Notes: generated by a model from the sequence alone, not told the origin. A DNA stretch of 64,000 nucleotides from Duganella sp. BJB476 (GCF_003416895.1 NZ_QVIO01000010.1:62001-126000); one strand, 5' to 3'. Shown: positions 43,907 to 53,557, numbered from the stretch's first letter. Numbers and translations are program-made.

Positions 43907-44917
43907 TTACTTCGCGGTCATCAGTGCAACGGTGGTGTCCAGCATGCGGTTCGAGAAGCCCCACTCATTGTCGTACCACGACGATACTTTCACCAGACGG
44001 CCCGACACTTTGGTCAGGGTCGAGTCGAAGTTCGACGAAGCAGGATTGTGGTTGAAGTCGATCGATACCAGCGGTTCGGTCTGGTAGGTCAGCACTTCTT
44101 TCAGCGCGCCTTCGGCGGCGGCCTTCATCAGCGCATTGACTTCGTCCACGGTCGTGTCGCGCTTGGCGATGAACGACAGGTCGACCAGCGAGACGTTGAT
44201 GGTCGGCACGCGGATCGCGAAACCATCCAGCTTGCCGTTCAGCTCAGGCAGCACCAGGCCAACCGCGGCGGCGGCGCCGGTCTTGGTCGGGATCATGCTC
44301 ATGGTGGCCGAACGGGCGCGGCGCAGGTCTTCATGCATCACGTCCGACAGCACCTGGTCGTTGGTGTAGGCGTGCACGGTGGTCATCAGGCCGGTTTCCA
44401 CGCCGATGGCGTCGTTCAGCGGCTTGACCAGCGGGGCCAGGCAGTTGGTGGTGCACGATGCGTTCGAGATCACGGTGTCGGTAGCCTTCAGCACGTGCTG
44501 GTTGACGCCGTACACGATGGTGGCGTCGACGTCCTTGCCGCCCGGTGCCGAGATGATGACTTTCTTGGCGCCGCCCTTCAAGTGAGCCGAAGCTTTCTCT
44601 TTGGTGGTGAAGAAGCCGGTGCACTCCAGCACCACGTCCACGCCCAGCTCGCCCCATGGGATTTCCGCCGGGTTGCGCTGCGCGAACACGCGGATCACGT
44701 CGCCGTTCACGATCATGTTGTCGCCGTCCACCGTCACGGTGCCTGGGAACTTGCCGTGGGCGGTGTCGTAGCGGGTCAGGTGGGCGTTCGATTTGGCATC
44801 GCCCAGGTCGTTGATCGCAACGATCTGGATGTCTTGTTTCTTGCCGCCTTCGTAGAAAGCGCGCAGCACATTGCGGCCGATGCGGCCGTAGCCATTGATT
44901 GCAACTTTGATCGTCAT
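43907..44917 (-). CDS. gap: Glyceraldehyde-3-phosphate dehydrogenase, type I
   Basis: 336 residues. It oxidises glyceraldehyde-3-phosphate to 1,3-bisphosphoglycerate. The NAD-binding motif I-N-G-Y-G-R-I-G-R is at the N-terminus, the catalytic Cys lies in S-N-A-S-C-T-T-N-C-L near residue 154, and the partner His in H-A-Y-T-N-D-Q. It lies 48 bases after the transketolase gene on the same strand, so tkt and gap are probably one operon linking the pentose-phosphate pathway and lower glycolysis, the usual betaproteobacterial order. Confidence 0.97.
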   Translation of the reverse strand: MTIKVAINGYGRIGRNVLRAFYEGGKKQDIQIVAINDLGDAKSNAHLTRYDTAHGKFPGTVTVDGDNMIVNGDVIRVFAQRNPAEIPWGELGVDVVLECTGFFTTKEKASAHLKGGAKKVIISAPGGKDVDATIVYGVNQHVLKATDTVISNASCTTNCLAPLVKPLNDAIGVETGLMTTVHAYTNDQVLSDVMHEDLRRARSATMSMIPTKTGAAAAVGLVLPELNGKLDGFAIRVPTINVSLVDLSFIAKRDTTVDEVNALMKAAAEGALKEVLTYQTEPLVSIDFNHNPASSNFDSTLTKVSGRLVKVSSWYDNEWGFSNRMLDTTVALMTAK

Positions 44918-44965
44918 ACTATGCTCCTGATTAGAAAAATAGGTAATGCAACAAGCAATTATAGA

Positions 44966-46960
44966 TTATGCAATGACAGATTTGACTTTCGCCACGACGT
45001 TTTCCACCGTGAAGCCGAAGTGCTTGAACAGCACGCCTGCCGGGGCCGATTCACCGAAGGTATCGATGCCGACCACAGCGCCTTCCAGGCCGACGTATTT
45101 GTACCAGAAATCGGTCACGCCGGCTTCGATTGCCACGCGTGGCAAGCCTTTGGTCAACACGCTGGCCTTGTAAGCGGCGTCCTGACGGTCAAATACATCG
45201 GTCGACGGCATCGACACCACGCGCGCCGCGATGCCTTCCGCGGCCAGCGCCGAAGCGGCCGCCACGGCCAGCTCGACTTCCGAACCGGTGGCGATCAGCG
45301 TGACCTTGGCGCCGGCCACTTCGCTCAGCACGTAGCCGCCGCGGGCCACATCAGCGATCTGCTGGGCGCTGCGTTCCTGGTACGGCAGGTTCTGGCGCGA
45401 GAAGATCAGGGTCGACGGACCGTTCTTGCGCTTGACCGCCTCGCCCCATGCGACCATCGATTCGACGGTGTCGCATGGACGCCAGTTGTCCAGATTAGGA
45501 ATCAGGCGCATCGACGAGACGTGCTCGACCGACTGGTGGGTCGGGCCGTCTTCGCCCAGGCCGATCGAATCGTGGGTGAACACGAAGATCGAACGCAGCT
45601 TCATCAGCGCGGCCATGCGCAGCGCGTTGCGGCTGTAGTCCGAGAAGGTCAGGAAGGTGGCGCCGAACGGGATGTAGCCGCCGTGCAGCGTGACGCCGTT
45701 CATGATCGCCGACATGCCGAACTCGCGCACGCCGTAGTTGACGTGGTTGCCCGGCTTGCCGGAACGCAGTGCGACGCACTCTTTCCAGTTGGTCAGGTTG
45801 GAGCCGGTCAGGTCGGCCGAGCCGCCCAGGAATTCCGGCAGCACCGGCGCCAGCGCCTGGATGGCGTTCTGGCTGGCCTTGCGGGTGGCGATGTTTTCTT
45901 TCTTGTCGACGCAGGCGGCGATGCCGGCGGCCAGCGTGGCGTCGAACGCGGCTGGCAGGTCGCCGGCCATGCGGCGGCTCAGTTCAGCGGCTTCGGCCGG
46001 GAATTGCTTGCCGTAGGCGGCGAAGGTCGCGGCCCAGTCGGCTTCCAGCTTGGCCCCGGCGGACTTGGCGTCCCAGGCGGCGTAGACGTCGGCAGGGATC
46101 TCGAACGGCGCGGCGCTCCAGCCGATGTATTCGCGGACGGCGGCGATTTCCTTGTCGCCCAGCGCGGCGCCGTGCACCTTGTCGCCGCCTTGCAGGTTGG
46201 GCGAGCCCTTGCCGATGATGGTCTTGCAGCAGATCAGGGTCGGCTTGCTGGAAGTCTTGGCGGCGGCGATGGCGGCCGAGACGGCGGCAACATCATGGCC
46301 GTCGACCGCGCGGATCACGTTCCAGCCGTAGGCTTCGAAACGGGCCGGGGTGTCGTCGGTGAACCAGCCTTCGACCTTGCCGTCGATCGAGATGCCGTTG
46401 TCGTCGTACAGGGCGATCAGCTTGTTCAGGCCCAGGGTGCCGGCCAGCGCGCATACTTCGTGCGAGATGCCTTCCATCAGGCAGCCGTCGCCGACGAAGG
46501 CGTAGGTGTAGTGGTTGACGACGTCAAAGCCGGGCTTGTTGAACTCGGCAGCCAGCAGGTACTCGGACAGCGCCATGCCGACCGCGTTGGCGATGCCCTG
46601 GCCCAGCGGGCCGGTGGTGGTTTCCACGCCCGGGGTGACGTCGACTTCCGGGTGGCCCGGGGTTTTCGAATGCATCTGGCGGAAGGACTTGATGTCGTCC
46701 ATGCTCACGGCGTAGCCGGACAGGTGCAGCAGCGCGTAGTGCAGCATCGAGCCGTGGCCATTGGACAGCAGGAAGCGGTCGCGGTTCACCCATTTCGGGT
46801 TGGCCGGGTTGTGGCTGTAATGGCCACTCCACAGCGCAACGGCGATTTCGGCCATGCCCATCGGCATGCCTGGGTGGCCGGAATTGGCCTTCTGGACGGC
46901 GTCCATTGCCAGCGCGCGAATCGCGTTAGCCATTTGGGTGGTTGGGAGCGTAGAAGTCAT
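44966..46960 (-). CDS. tkt: Transketolase
   Basis: 664 residues, normal family length. It transfers two-carbon ketol units between sugar phosphates, using thiamine diphosphate and a divalent metal. Conserved motifs include A-N-S-G-H-P-G-M-P-M-G near residue 27, the thiamine-diphosphate motif G-D-G-C-L-M-E-G, and the pyrimidine-binding domain with H-D-S-I-G-L-G-E-D-G-P-T-H-Q. Start ATG at 46960. It is first gene of the tkt-gap unit and divergent from rsmE. No thiamine riboswitch is visible in the 153-base upstream gap. Confidence 0.97.
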   Translation of the reverse strand: MTSTLPTTQMANAIRALAMDAVQKANSGHPGMPMGMAEIAVALWSGHYSHNPANPKWVNRDRFLLSNGHGSMLHYALLHLSGYAVSMDDIKSFRQMHSKTPGHPEVDVTPGVETTTGPLGQGIANAVGMALSEYLLAAEFNKPGFDVVNHYTYAFVGDGCLMEGISHEVCALAGTLGLNKLIALYDDNGISIDGKVEGWFTDDTPARFEAYGWNVIRAVDGHDVAAVSAAIAAAKTSSKPTLICCKTIIGKGSPNLQGGDKVHGAALGDKEIAAVREYIGWSAAPFEIPADVYAAWDAKSAGAKLEADWAATFAAYGKQFPAEAAELSRRMAGDLPAAFDATLAAGIAACVDKKENIATRKASQNAIQALAPVLPEFLGGSADLTGSNLTNWKECVALRSGKPGNHVNYGVREFGMSAIMNGVTLHGGYIPFGATFLTFSDYSRNALRMAALMKLRSIFVFTHDSIGLGEDGPTHQSVEHVSSMRLIPNLDNWRPCDTVESMVAWGEAVKRKNGPSTLIFSRQNLPYQERSAQQIADVARGGYVLSEVAGAKVTLIATGSEVELAVAAASALAAEGIAARVVSMPSTDVFDRQDAAYKASVLTKGLPRVAIEAGVTDFWYKYVGLEGAVVGIDTFGESAPAGVLFKHFGFTVENVVAKVKSVIA

Positions 46961-47113
46961 CGTTGGTCTATCACGAAAGTATGGAAACTGGGGGCAATGG
47001 GATGCTGCTGTCGTTATTACTGTCTGTGCTGCACTCTTGCTGAACCCATTATTTTACCAGACCGAGGCGTCCACCATTTAAAATTGCGGAACTCAAACCG
47101 ACCGGATCCGCGC

Positions 47114-47839
47114 ATGCCCCGCTTTTATATCTCCCAGCCTTTGGCCATCGGCCAGCTCGTCAGCCTGCCCGAGGCGGTCGCCCACCACATCCAGGTGCTG
47201 CGGCTGGCGCCCGGCGAGCTGGTGACGCTGTTCAACGGCGAAGGCGGCGAATACAGCGCCACCCTGAGCGAGATCGGCAAGCGCCATGTCAGCGTCGAGG
47301 TCAAGACGCACCAGCCGCGCGAGGTCGAGCTGCCGTTCGGCATCACCCTGGCCCAGGCCCTGCCCGAGGCCAGCAAGATGGACTGGATCATTGAAAAGGC
47401 CATCGAGCTGGGCGTGTCGGGCGTGCAGCCGCTGGCGGCGCAGCGCTGCGTGGTGCGGCTGTCGGCCGAACGGGCGGAAAAGAAGATGGCGCACTGGCAG
47501 GGCATCATCGAGTCGGCCTCCGAGCAGAGTGGCCGCAACCGCCTGGCCCAGCTGGCGCCGCTGCAAGACTACAAGCAGTGGATCACCCAGCAGGACATGC
47601 ACCGCCGCATCATCCTGACGCCGCGCGCCGAACAGTCGCTGGCCGACTGGGCGCGCCACCAGAGCCCGCAGGCGGTGACCCTGGTGATCGGCCCCGAGGG
47701 CGGCCTCAGCGACGCCGAGGAAAACCTGGCGATCCAGCACGGCGCCCTGCCCCTGACCATGGGCCCGCGCATCCTGCGCACCGAGACCGCCGGCCTGTCG
47801 GCCGCCGCCATCCTGAGCGGGCTGTGGGGAGGCATGTAA
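47114..47839 (+). CDS. rsmE: 16S rRNA (uracil-1498-N3)-methyltransferase RsmE
   Basis: 241 residues from the ATG at 47114 (MPRFYISQPLAIGQLVSLPE). The frame is open far upstream, but that is an antisense artefact of tkt and gap; the protein N-terminus matches RsmE. An N-terminal PUA-like domain (about 1-70) precedes a SPOUT knot domain with I-G-P-E-G-G-L-S-D-A-E-E near 195 and M-G-P-R-I-L-R-T-E-T-A near 217, the S-adenosylmethionine-binding loops. It methylates U1498 in helix 44 of the 30S subunit. Confidence 0.95.
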   Translation: MPRFYISQPLAIGQLVSLPEAVAHHIQVLRLAPGELVTLFNGEGGEYSATLSEIGKRHVSVEVKTHQPREVELPFGITLAQALPEASKMDWIIEKAIELGVSGVQPLAAQRCVVRLSAERAEKKMAHWQGIIESASEQSGRNRLAQLAPLQDYKQWITQQDMHRRIILTPRAEQSLADWARHQSPQAVTLVIGPEGGLSDAEENLAIQHGALPLTMGPRILRTETAGLSAAAILSGLWGGM

Positions 47840-47932
47840 CGGCGTGCGGCGCAATGTAACGTAATGATGCGGAATTCCAACACTTGATCTAGTTTCATGC
47901 GGCCATTGCCTCTGGAGGCAGGGTGGGCGGGC

Positions 47933-47969
47933 TATAATTTTTTGGCAGGCAACAAAGTTTCCCTGCCAA
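47933..47969 (+). promoter_or_regulatory. -10 box and 5' hairpin of the TPR/aspartyl-hydroxylase gene
   Basis: A perfect TATAAT (47933-47938) has no clear -35 partner. Right after it, TTGGCAGG (47942-47949) and CCTGCCAA (47962-47969) form a perfect 8-base inverted repeat with a 12-base loop, ending 16 bases before the ATG at 47986. It may be an RNA stem near the ribosome-binding site or a repressor operator. Confidence 0.5.
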
Positions 47970-47985
47970 CTCGCCATCACAAGAC

Positions 47986-49293
47986 ATGATCACCTCCCTG
48001 CCCCATCCGCAAACGGCACAAGCTGAGATCGCCGCACTGCAGGCCGCCGCCATCCAGGCTACCCAGGCAGGCAAGGACGACGAAGCCGGACGCTTGTGGG
48101 AGCGCATCCTGGCGCTGCAACCGTCCCACGCGCTGGCGCTGACCTCGCAGGGCAAGCGCGCGCTGCGCCGCGGCGACATCGCCGCCGCCCGCCGCGCCTT
48201 CGAGCGCCTGGTCCAGGCCACGCCCGCCGATCCGCAAAGCTGGATCAGCCTGGCGCTGGCCTGCCAGCACCAGAAAGACGAAGCCGCCGAAGATGCCGCC
48301 ATCCACGGCGCCCTGAAGGCCGATCCCACCGACCTGATCGCCCTCATCCTGCGCGCCAACCTGCTGGAGCGCCAGGGCAAGAACCACCAGTCGGCCTCGG
48401 TGTACGGCGCCGTCGCCAGCGTGGCCCCGCCGATGGGACAGCTCAGTCCCGATCTGCGCGCCGCCGTCACCCACGCGCGCCAGTATGTCGACAGCTACCG
48501 CGACGGCTATGGCAAATTCCTCGACAATTTCCTGGAACCGCACTACCAGCAGATGGCGGGCGAAAACCTGAGCCGCTTCCGCGAGGCGCTGGACATCATG
48601 GTCGGCCGCAAGGTCCGCTATGAATCGCAATCGATGATGTACCACTACCCCGGCCTGGTGCCGACCCCCTTCTTCCCGCGCGCCGAGTTTCCCTGGCTGG
48701 ACGCGATCGAAGCGGGCACCGACGCCATCCGCGACGAATTCCTCAACGTGCTGCACGCCGAGCAGGGCTTCACGCCCTACCTGACCTATGCCGACGACGT
48801 GCCGCACAACCAGTTCGCCGAATTGAACAATTCGCCGCGCTGGAGCGCCTTCCATTTGCTCAAGGACGGCGTGCCGGTGCCGGAAAACGCCGCCCAGTGC
48901 CCCGTCACCATGGGCTTGCTGGGGGGCGCGCCGCAGCCGGACCAGCCCGGCCGCACGCCGACCGCCATGTTCTCCCTGCTCAAGCCCAAGACCCGCATCC
49001 CGCCGCACGTCGGCGTCAGCAATGCGCGCCTGGTGACCCACTTGCCGCTGATCCTGCCGGGCCAGTGCGGCTTCCGGGTCGGCAACGAGACGCGCGAATG
49101 GCAGATGGGCCAGGCCTGGGTGTTCGACGATACGATCGAACACGAGGCCTGGAACAATAGCGAGCAGCTGCGCGTGGTGCTCATTTTCGACATCTGGCAC
49201 CCGCACCTCACGCCGGTCGAGCGCGAAATGATCACCGCCCTGACCGAGGGCATCAATCGCTTCCGCGGCGAAGCAGGCGGTTTCGACCTGTAG
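47986..49293 (+). CDS. TPR-repeat protein with aspartyl/asparaginyl beta-hydroxylase domain
   Basis: 435 residues. About residues 10-150 are tetratricopeptide-like helices (W-E-R-I-L-A-L-Q-P-S-H-A-L-A-L; A-R-R-A-F-E-R-L-V-Q-A-T-P-A-D-P-Q). About 180-415 is an AspH/LpxO-type Fe(II)/2-oxoglutarate oxygenase: two metal His in R-I-P-P-H-V-G-V-S-N and D-D-T-I-E-H-E-A-W-N, and the 2-oxoglutarate Arg region after them (L-R-V-V-L-I-F-D-I-W-H-P). It would hydroxylate an Asp/Asn side chain in a protein or a lipid acyl chain; the substrate is unknown. No signal peptide, so it is cytoplasmic. A terminator follows. It faces TBDR5 tail to tail. Confidence 0.88.
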   Translation: MITSLPHPQTAQAEIAALQAAAIQATQAGKDDEAGRLWERILALQPSHALALTSQGKRALRRGDIAAARRAFERLVQATPADPQSWISLALACQHQKDEAAEDAAIHGALKADPTDLIALILRANLLERQGKNHQSASVYGAVASVAPPMGQLSPDLRAAVTHARQYVDSYRDGYGKFLDNFLEPHYQQMAGENLSRFREALDIMVGRKVRYESQSMMYHYPGLVPTPFFPRAEFPWLDAIEAGTDAIRDEFLNVLHAEQGFTPYLTYADDVPHNQFAELNNSPRWSAFHLLKDGVPVPENAAQCPVTMGLLGGAPQPDQPGRTPTAMFSLLKPKTRIPPHVGVSNARLVTHLPLILPGQCGFRVGNETREWQMGQAWVFDDTIEHEAWNNSEQLRVVLIFDIWHPHLTPVEREMITALTEGINRFRGEAGGFDL

Positions 49294-49312
49294 GCGACCA
49301 TATCCGGTCCCG

Positions 49313-49341
49313 ACGGCACGCTGCGGCGTGCCGTTTTTTTT
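49313..49341 (+). terminator. Terminator after the hydroxylase gene
   Basis: ACGGCACG-CTGCGG-CGTGCCGT followed by seven further T residues, 19 bases after the stop. Confidence 0.92.
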
Positions 49342-49365
49342 GCCGGATGAGCAATGCGCGGGACG

Positions 49366-49394
49366 AAAAAAAACGGCACGCCGTAGCGTGCCGT
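49366..49394 (-). terminator. Terminator after TBDR5
   Basis: On the minus strand ACGGCACG-CTACGG-CGTGCCGT followed by about eight T residues, 21 bases after the stop. Nearly the same stem and loop as the plus-strand terminator 25 bases away. Confidence 0.9.
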
Positions 49395-49415
49395 TTTGCT
49401 AGCCGACAGTCGCGA

Positions 49416-52316
49416 TTAGAAGCGAGCGGTCAGGTTCAGGTACAGGAAGCGACCCATCGAGTCGTACACCTGTGGGTAGGTATTGCCGTTGGCGCTACCA
49501 GCTGCTGCGGTCGACTTGGTCGATACGACTGGTGGGTCGCGGTCGAACAGGTTGTTGATACCGCCGCTCAGGGTGATCTTCTTGGTGATCGGGTAGGACA
49601 CGTTCACGTCGAAGTAGTCACGCTCGCCCAGTTTCGCTTCCAGTGGGAACTGGCCGGTCACTGGTTTTTTCAGCAGCTTCTCGTTGGACGAGAACTCGGA
49701 AGAGACCGACGAGAAGTGACGCCACGTACCGGAGACGTCGAAGCCATAAGGCGTCGCCCAGGTGGTACGGAACTTATGGCGCCATTCAGGAGCAGGCGTA
49801 CCGCAGGTCGGGCCGAACAGGCCTTTGCAGTCATACTCGCCCAGGCCAGGCACGTTTTCCGTGGTGATGCTGCGCAGCCAGGTGCCGTTCATCGTGAAGT
49901 CCAGGGTGCCCATGCTGCCGGTCTTGTAGCGATAGCTTGCGCCCAGGTCGATACCCGAGGTGCCGACCGAACCGATGTTGGTCGTGGTGTTTTCCACGAA
50001 GCCCAGCGGACCGTTAGGCGACAGCCACAGGCTGCCCAGCGCATCGCGCTTGACCAGCTTACAGAACACTGGATTACCAGTCTGCAAGCACTGGTTCAGG
50101 GCGATGGTTGGATCGACCGCGCTGATGGTGTCCTTGATGTCGATCAGGAAACCGTCGACCGTGATGGTCAGGTTCTTGATCGGCTCAACCACGATACCCA
50201 GGGTGAAGGTGTCGGCTTTTTCCGGCGCCACATCAGGGTTACCACCGGTGCGGGACGAGTACTGGTTGGCCGAGTTTTTCTTCAGGTTGCCGTACTGTGC
50301 AGCGGTGACGCCGGTGTTGGCGCACTGAGCCAGGGTTGCGCTAGGCGAAGGACCGGCGCATGGGTCGTCCGAAGGACCACCGTTGCCGATCGATTGCGGG
50401 TTGTACAGATCCTGGATGGTTGCAGCGCGCACCGCACGCTGGTAGCTGCCGCGCAGACGCAGTTTCTGGATCGGCGACCAGTCGATGCCCAGACCGTAGG
50501 TGTTGGCCACCTTGTCGGTGCTGTACTCGGAGTGGCGATACGAACCCTGCAGGTCCAGGCTCTCGATGAATGGCTTCTTCTCGACCAGCGGCACGTGCAC
50601 CTCGCCGTAGATTTCCTTGACCGTGTAGCCGGCGCGCAGCGCAGGCGCGGCACCGCCACCACCGGACAGGTCGCCGGAGATGTTTTCCTGGTCAGGCTGG
50701 AAGACCAGTTTTTCGGTGCGGTGTTCGACGCCGAACGCCACGCCGATGCCGTTGCTCGACCATGGGGATTTCACGCCGTACACGCCCAGATCGCTGCCGA
50801 TGTTACCGCCGTAGATGATCTGCTGGGTGTAGCCTTGCTGGTGACCCGACACTTGCAGGTAGTTCAGCGCGGCCTGGGTTACGCCGCCCAGGGTGTACAT
50901 ATTGTACGGTACGCAGGCGCCGCCGGAACGGCACACTGGCAGACCGGTTTTCGGATCGGTGATCACGTCCAGCGCATTGCCGATCTTGGCGACCGAGAAG
51001 TAGCCGCTGGCGGTTTCCTGGTGGCTCACGCGAGCGAACTGGCCAAACACGTCGTAGGTCCAGTTGTTGATCTCGCCCTTGACGCCCAGCACTTCGCGGA
51101 AGGAGTTATCGTTGATCGAATCGACGCGCGGGCCGCCTTCGACGTTACGCTTGCCGACGATGACGTCGACACCAGGGCCGCCAGGGGTCAGGCCCAGCGC
51201 GTTTTTCCACGACTGCGACAGCAGCGGGTTATCGTACTGCAGCGTGGTCTGCACGCCGTAGAACACGCCGCCCGGAGCGATCTGTGCATCGGTCGAGTAG
51301 TTGTGGAAGTTGAACTCGTTGTAGATGCGCGCTTTGTCGTTGATGTCGTAGTGGATCTGGCTGTTGAAGCCATACACTTGCGATGGACGCTGCAGGTAGT
51401 TGATCGGGCCAAAGTTGTAAGCATCGGTCGCGCCGTTGTATGGACGGGCCGTGCCTTTGTTGTCGGCGTTGGTGAAGTCGGCGGTGTCGGTCGAGACGAT
51501 ACCCAGCGCGTTCGTTGCCGAGCCCGAGCAGGTGTATTTGGTCTTGCCGGCAGCCAGTGCGCACGACGAGTAGTCGCGAGCGCCTTCGAGGATAGGGCGG
51601 GTTTCTTTGTACGTGAAGAACGCGGTGGCGTTACCCTTGTTGTCAGCGAAGTTGCCGCCGATCAGGATGTTGATGTCTTTTTCTTTACCGTCCAGACCGA
51701 CTTTGCCTGGCAACGGGTAGTTGTGGTCGCTCACGGCGTAAGCCACGCTGTTGTGCTGGCTGTGGTTGAAGCCGCTGGTGTTGACCTGGACTTCCACGCC
51801 TTCAAAGTTGTCTTTGAGGATGAAGTTGACCACGCCGGCAATCGCGCCCGCGCCGTACACCGCGCCTGCACCACCGCTCAACACGTCGACGCGTTTGATC
51901 AGCGCCGAAGGAATTTCGTTCAAGTCAGCAGCAGTGCTGGTGACGCTGCCGGACGGCAGACGACGGCCGTTGACCAGCACCAGCGTGCGGTCCGAACCCA
52001 GGCCACGCAGGCTGACGGTCGCGGTGCCGGAGGCGCCGTTGGAGATTGCCGCGCCCTGCGCTGCAAACACTTGCGGCAGGTTGTTGAGCATGTCTTCGAC
52101 ATTGCGTACGCCGTCGATCTTGATGTCTTTGGCGCTCAGGACCGTCACGGGGCTGGCGCCCTCGGTGTTCAGCGTAGGGATACGCGAACCGGTCACTTCA
52201 ACTTTTTGCATAGGCTGGTCCGCTGCTTGCTGCGCGGACGCTGCATGCATACCCAGCGCAATCCCGCCGACGAACATCACGCGGATCGAGCGAGACAATA
52301 CTGTTTCCTTGATCAT
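49416..52316 (-). CDS. TonB-dependent outer-membrane receptor (TBDR5)
   Basis: 966 residues from the ATG at 52316 (AAGGA upstream). Signal peptide MIKETVLSRSIRVMFVGGIA to A-S-A-Q, then M-Q-K-V-E-V-T-G-S-R-I. Plug (about 40-170) with L-V-L-V-N-G-R-R-L and V-D-V-L-S-G-G-A-G-A-V-Y-G-A-G-A-I-A-G-V-V-N-F-I-L-K. The barrel ends Y-L-N-L-T-A-R-F. No STN domain. It is the only receptor here on the minus strand and has a long leader of about 210 bases. Codon choice includes somewhat fewer GC-ending codons than the other receptors. Ligand unknown. Confidence 0.93.
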   Translation of the reverse strand: MIKETVLSRSIRVMFVGGIALGMHAASAQQAADQPMQKVEVTGSRIPTLNTEGASPVTVLSAKDIKIDGVRNVEDMLNNLPQVFAAQGAAISNGASGTATVSLRGLGSDRTLVLVNGRRLPSGSVTSTAADLNEIPSALIKRVDVLSGGAGAVYGAGAIAGVVNFILKDNFEGVEVQVNTSGFNHSQHNSVAYAVSDHNYPLPGKVGLDGKEKDINILIGGNFADNKGNATAFFTYKETRPILEGARDYSSCALAAGKTKYTCSGSATNALGIVSTDTADFTNADNKGTARPYNGATDAYNFGPINYLQRPSQVYGFNSQIHYDINDKARIYNEFNFHNYSTDAQIAPGGVFYGVQTTLQYDNPLLSQSWKNALGLTPGGPGVDVIVGKRNVEGGPRVDSINDNSFREVLGVKGEINNWTYDVFGQFARVSHQETASGYFSVAKIGNALDVITDPKTGLPVCRSGGACVPYNMYTLGGVTQAALNYLQVSGHQQGYTQQIIYGGNIGSDLGVYGVKSPWSSNGIGVAFGVEHRTEKLVFQPDQENISGDLSGGGGAAPALRAGYTVKEIYGEVHVPLVEKKPFIESLDLQGSYRHSEYSTDKVANTYGLGIDWSPIQKLRLRGSYQRAVRAATIQDLYNPQSIGNGGPSDDPCAGPSPSATLAQCANTGVTAAQYGNLKKNSANQYSSRTGGNPDVAPEKADTFTLGIVVEPIKNLTITVDGFLIDIKDTISAVDPTIALNQCLQTGNPVFCKLVKRDALGSLWLSPNGPLGFVENTTTNIGSVGTSGIDLGASYRYKTGSMGTLDFTMNGTWLRSITTENVPGLGEYDCKGLFGPTCGTPAPEWRHKFRTTWATPYGFDVSGTWRHFSSVSSEFSSNEKLLKKPVTGQFPLEAKLGERDYFDVNVSYPITKKITLSGGINNLFDRDPPVVSTKSTAAAGSANGNTYPQVYDSMGRFLYLNLTARF

Positions 52317-53557
52317 TATATTGTATTCCTTGGTGTGTTTATTAGAACGTTTAACGGCATCTTTTGGATAGCAAGTAAAAACGACCCATTTCTTTGTTTA
52401 ACCTCTACCGACTGTGAATAGTCTGGATAAAACTATTCATTCACCGGCAACTGCACTTTCTCTGCCCCAGGTAAAGATCGGCGCTTGCGTCATCGTTGAT
52501 GAAATAAAGCCAAACTTTTCCGCTGTTCATAAAAACATAGCAACTCGGCTATTGTCAATGAACCTTACACAGTCCGGACCAGCGCACGGAAGGCGAAAGA
52601 TTCTGCGCACCGGCGTGGTGCGATGCGGCAAAGTGCGGGCCTAAAGATTTGGATAAATGTATTTTTATTAACGTTGTGAATTGTCTCGTTCGTACAACAT
52701 CGCAACGAATCGCATGTCATGCCGCCTGAAAATATTTCCAAAAATACATTTTTAATTTCCTATCAAATAACGAAATGATCGCAAAAAAACAACAATCCGC
52801 CGAACTAACGCCATTTCACGTCCTGCTGCGGCGTGTCGCGAGCAAGTACACCAAAATTTTCAACCGTCAAGCCGCAACCGGCGAAAATCAATGGAAAACC
52901 GGGGCTTTCCAGAACAAAGAACATCAAATGCGACCACGCGAGCGCGTTTTTAACCGTCTGCAGCGCACAGAAAAATTCCTTAAGGAAACAAAATGACGCC
53001 AGCCAGTGCATTAAAACCGCTGCGTGGCCATTTTGGTGCCAGTCGCCTTTTAACAACAAAACCGCCAATACTTCATTTGTGAAAAATTACTCAGTATCAA
53101 CACTGCGAATATATGAGTGATCCGCAAGCAATAATGTCTGTCGACAGTCATAGCGCAGGCCATTAGACCTATATTATTTATAAATAATAATTCCAATTCT
53201 GAAGATTCCCCATGCGCCGGAAAAATAGCAGGAATGAATAAGGCCCGATTTAAAATAATTTTTGAATATATAAATAGCGAGACCGGCATGCGTATTAATA
53301 GCCGTTGCTTGATAATCAAAGGAGGCAATGAATAAGCGGCGACTGAACTTAATATTCCGCAAGTGCCACTACGGCATTTTATATTTAGCGCGATGCGATT
53401 TTTCCGCCGTTTCGAAAGGCTGGCGGAGCCGGCATGGCTGCAATTGGCGGCCATTGCGGGTAAAATACGGGGTTTCACGGGCTGAACCGGGGCGCCACGC
53501 CGCCGCGCCGGCCCGACGATCATGGCGCCTAGACAGCGCCCTCTCAGGAAGCCATCC
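52317..53557. other. AT-richer gap between TBDR5 and the FAD protein gene, no convincing gene
   Basis: A gap of 1241 bases. Its first 240 bases hold the TBDR5 leader and promoter. About 52640-53390 is visibly AT-rich for this genome and carries an 18-base perfect palindrome TATTATTTATAAATAATA (53172-53189). Short open frames (52775-52996 plus, 52805-53068 minus, 53328-53570 plus, 53050-53640 minus) overlap one another, lack family motifs and have atypical composition; none is called. The last 100 bases are GC-rich and precede the FAD protein gene. Confidence 0.5.
52529..52558 (-). promoter_or_regulatory. Promoter candidate of TBDR5
   Basis: On the minus strand a perfect TTGACA (52558-52553) is followed after 18 bases by TTTTAT (52534-52529). 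The -10 is weaker than in TBDR1/2, but the -35 and spacing agree. Leader about 210 bases. Confidence 0.45.

Noticed and set aside
44048..47839. Plus-strand frame of 1263 codons ending in rsmE
   Set aside because: Only the last 241 residues (from 47114) are RsmE; the rest is antisense to gap and tkt.
52805..53068. 87-codon minus-strand ORF in the AT-rich island
   Set aside because: It overlaps a plus-strand frame of equal quality, has no recognisable domain, and no convincing ribosome-binding site.
53172..53189. 18-base perfect palindrome as a phage or plasmid attachment site
   Set aside because: No integrase, tRNA gene or flanking direct repeat is present.
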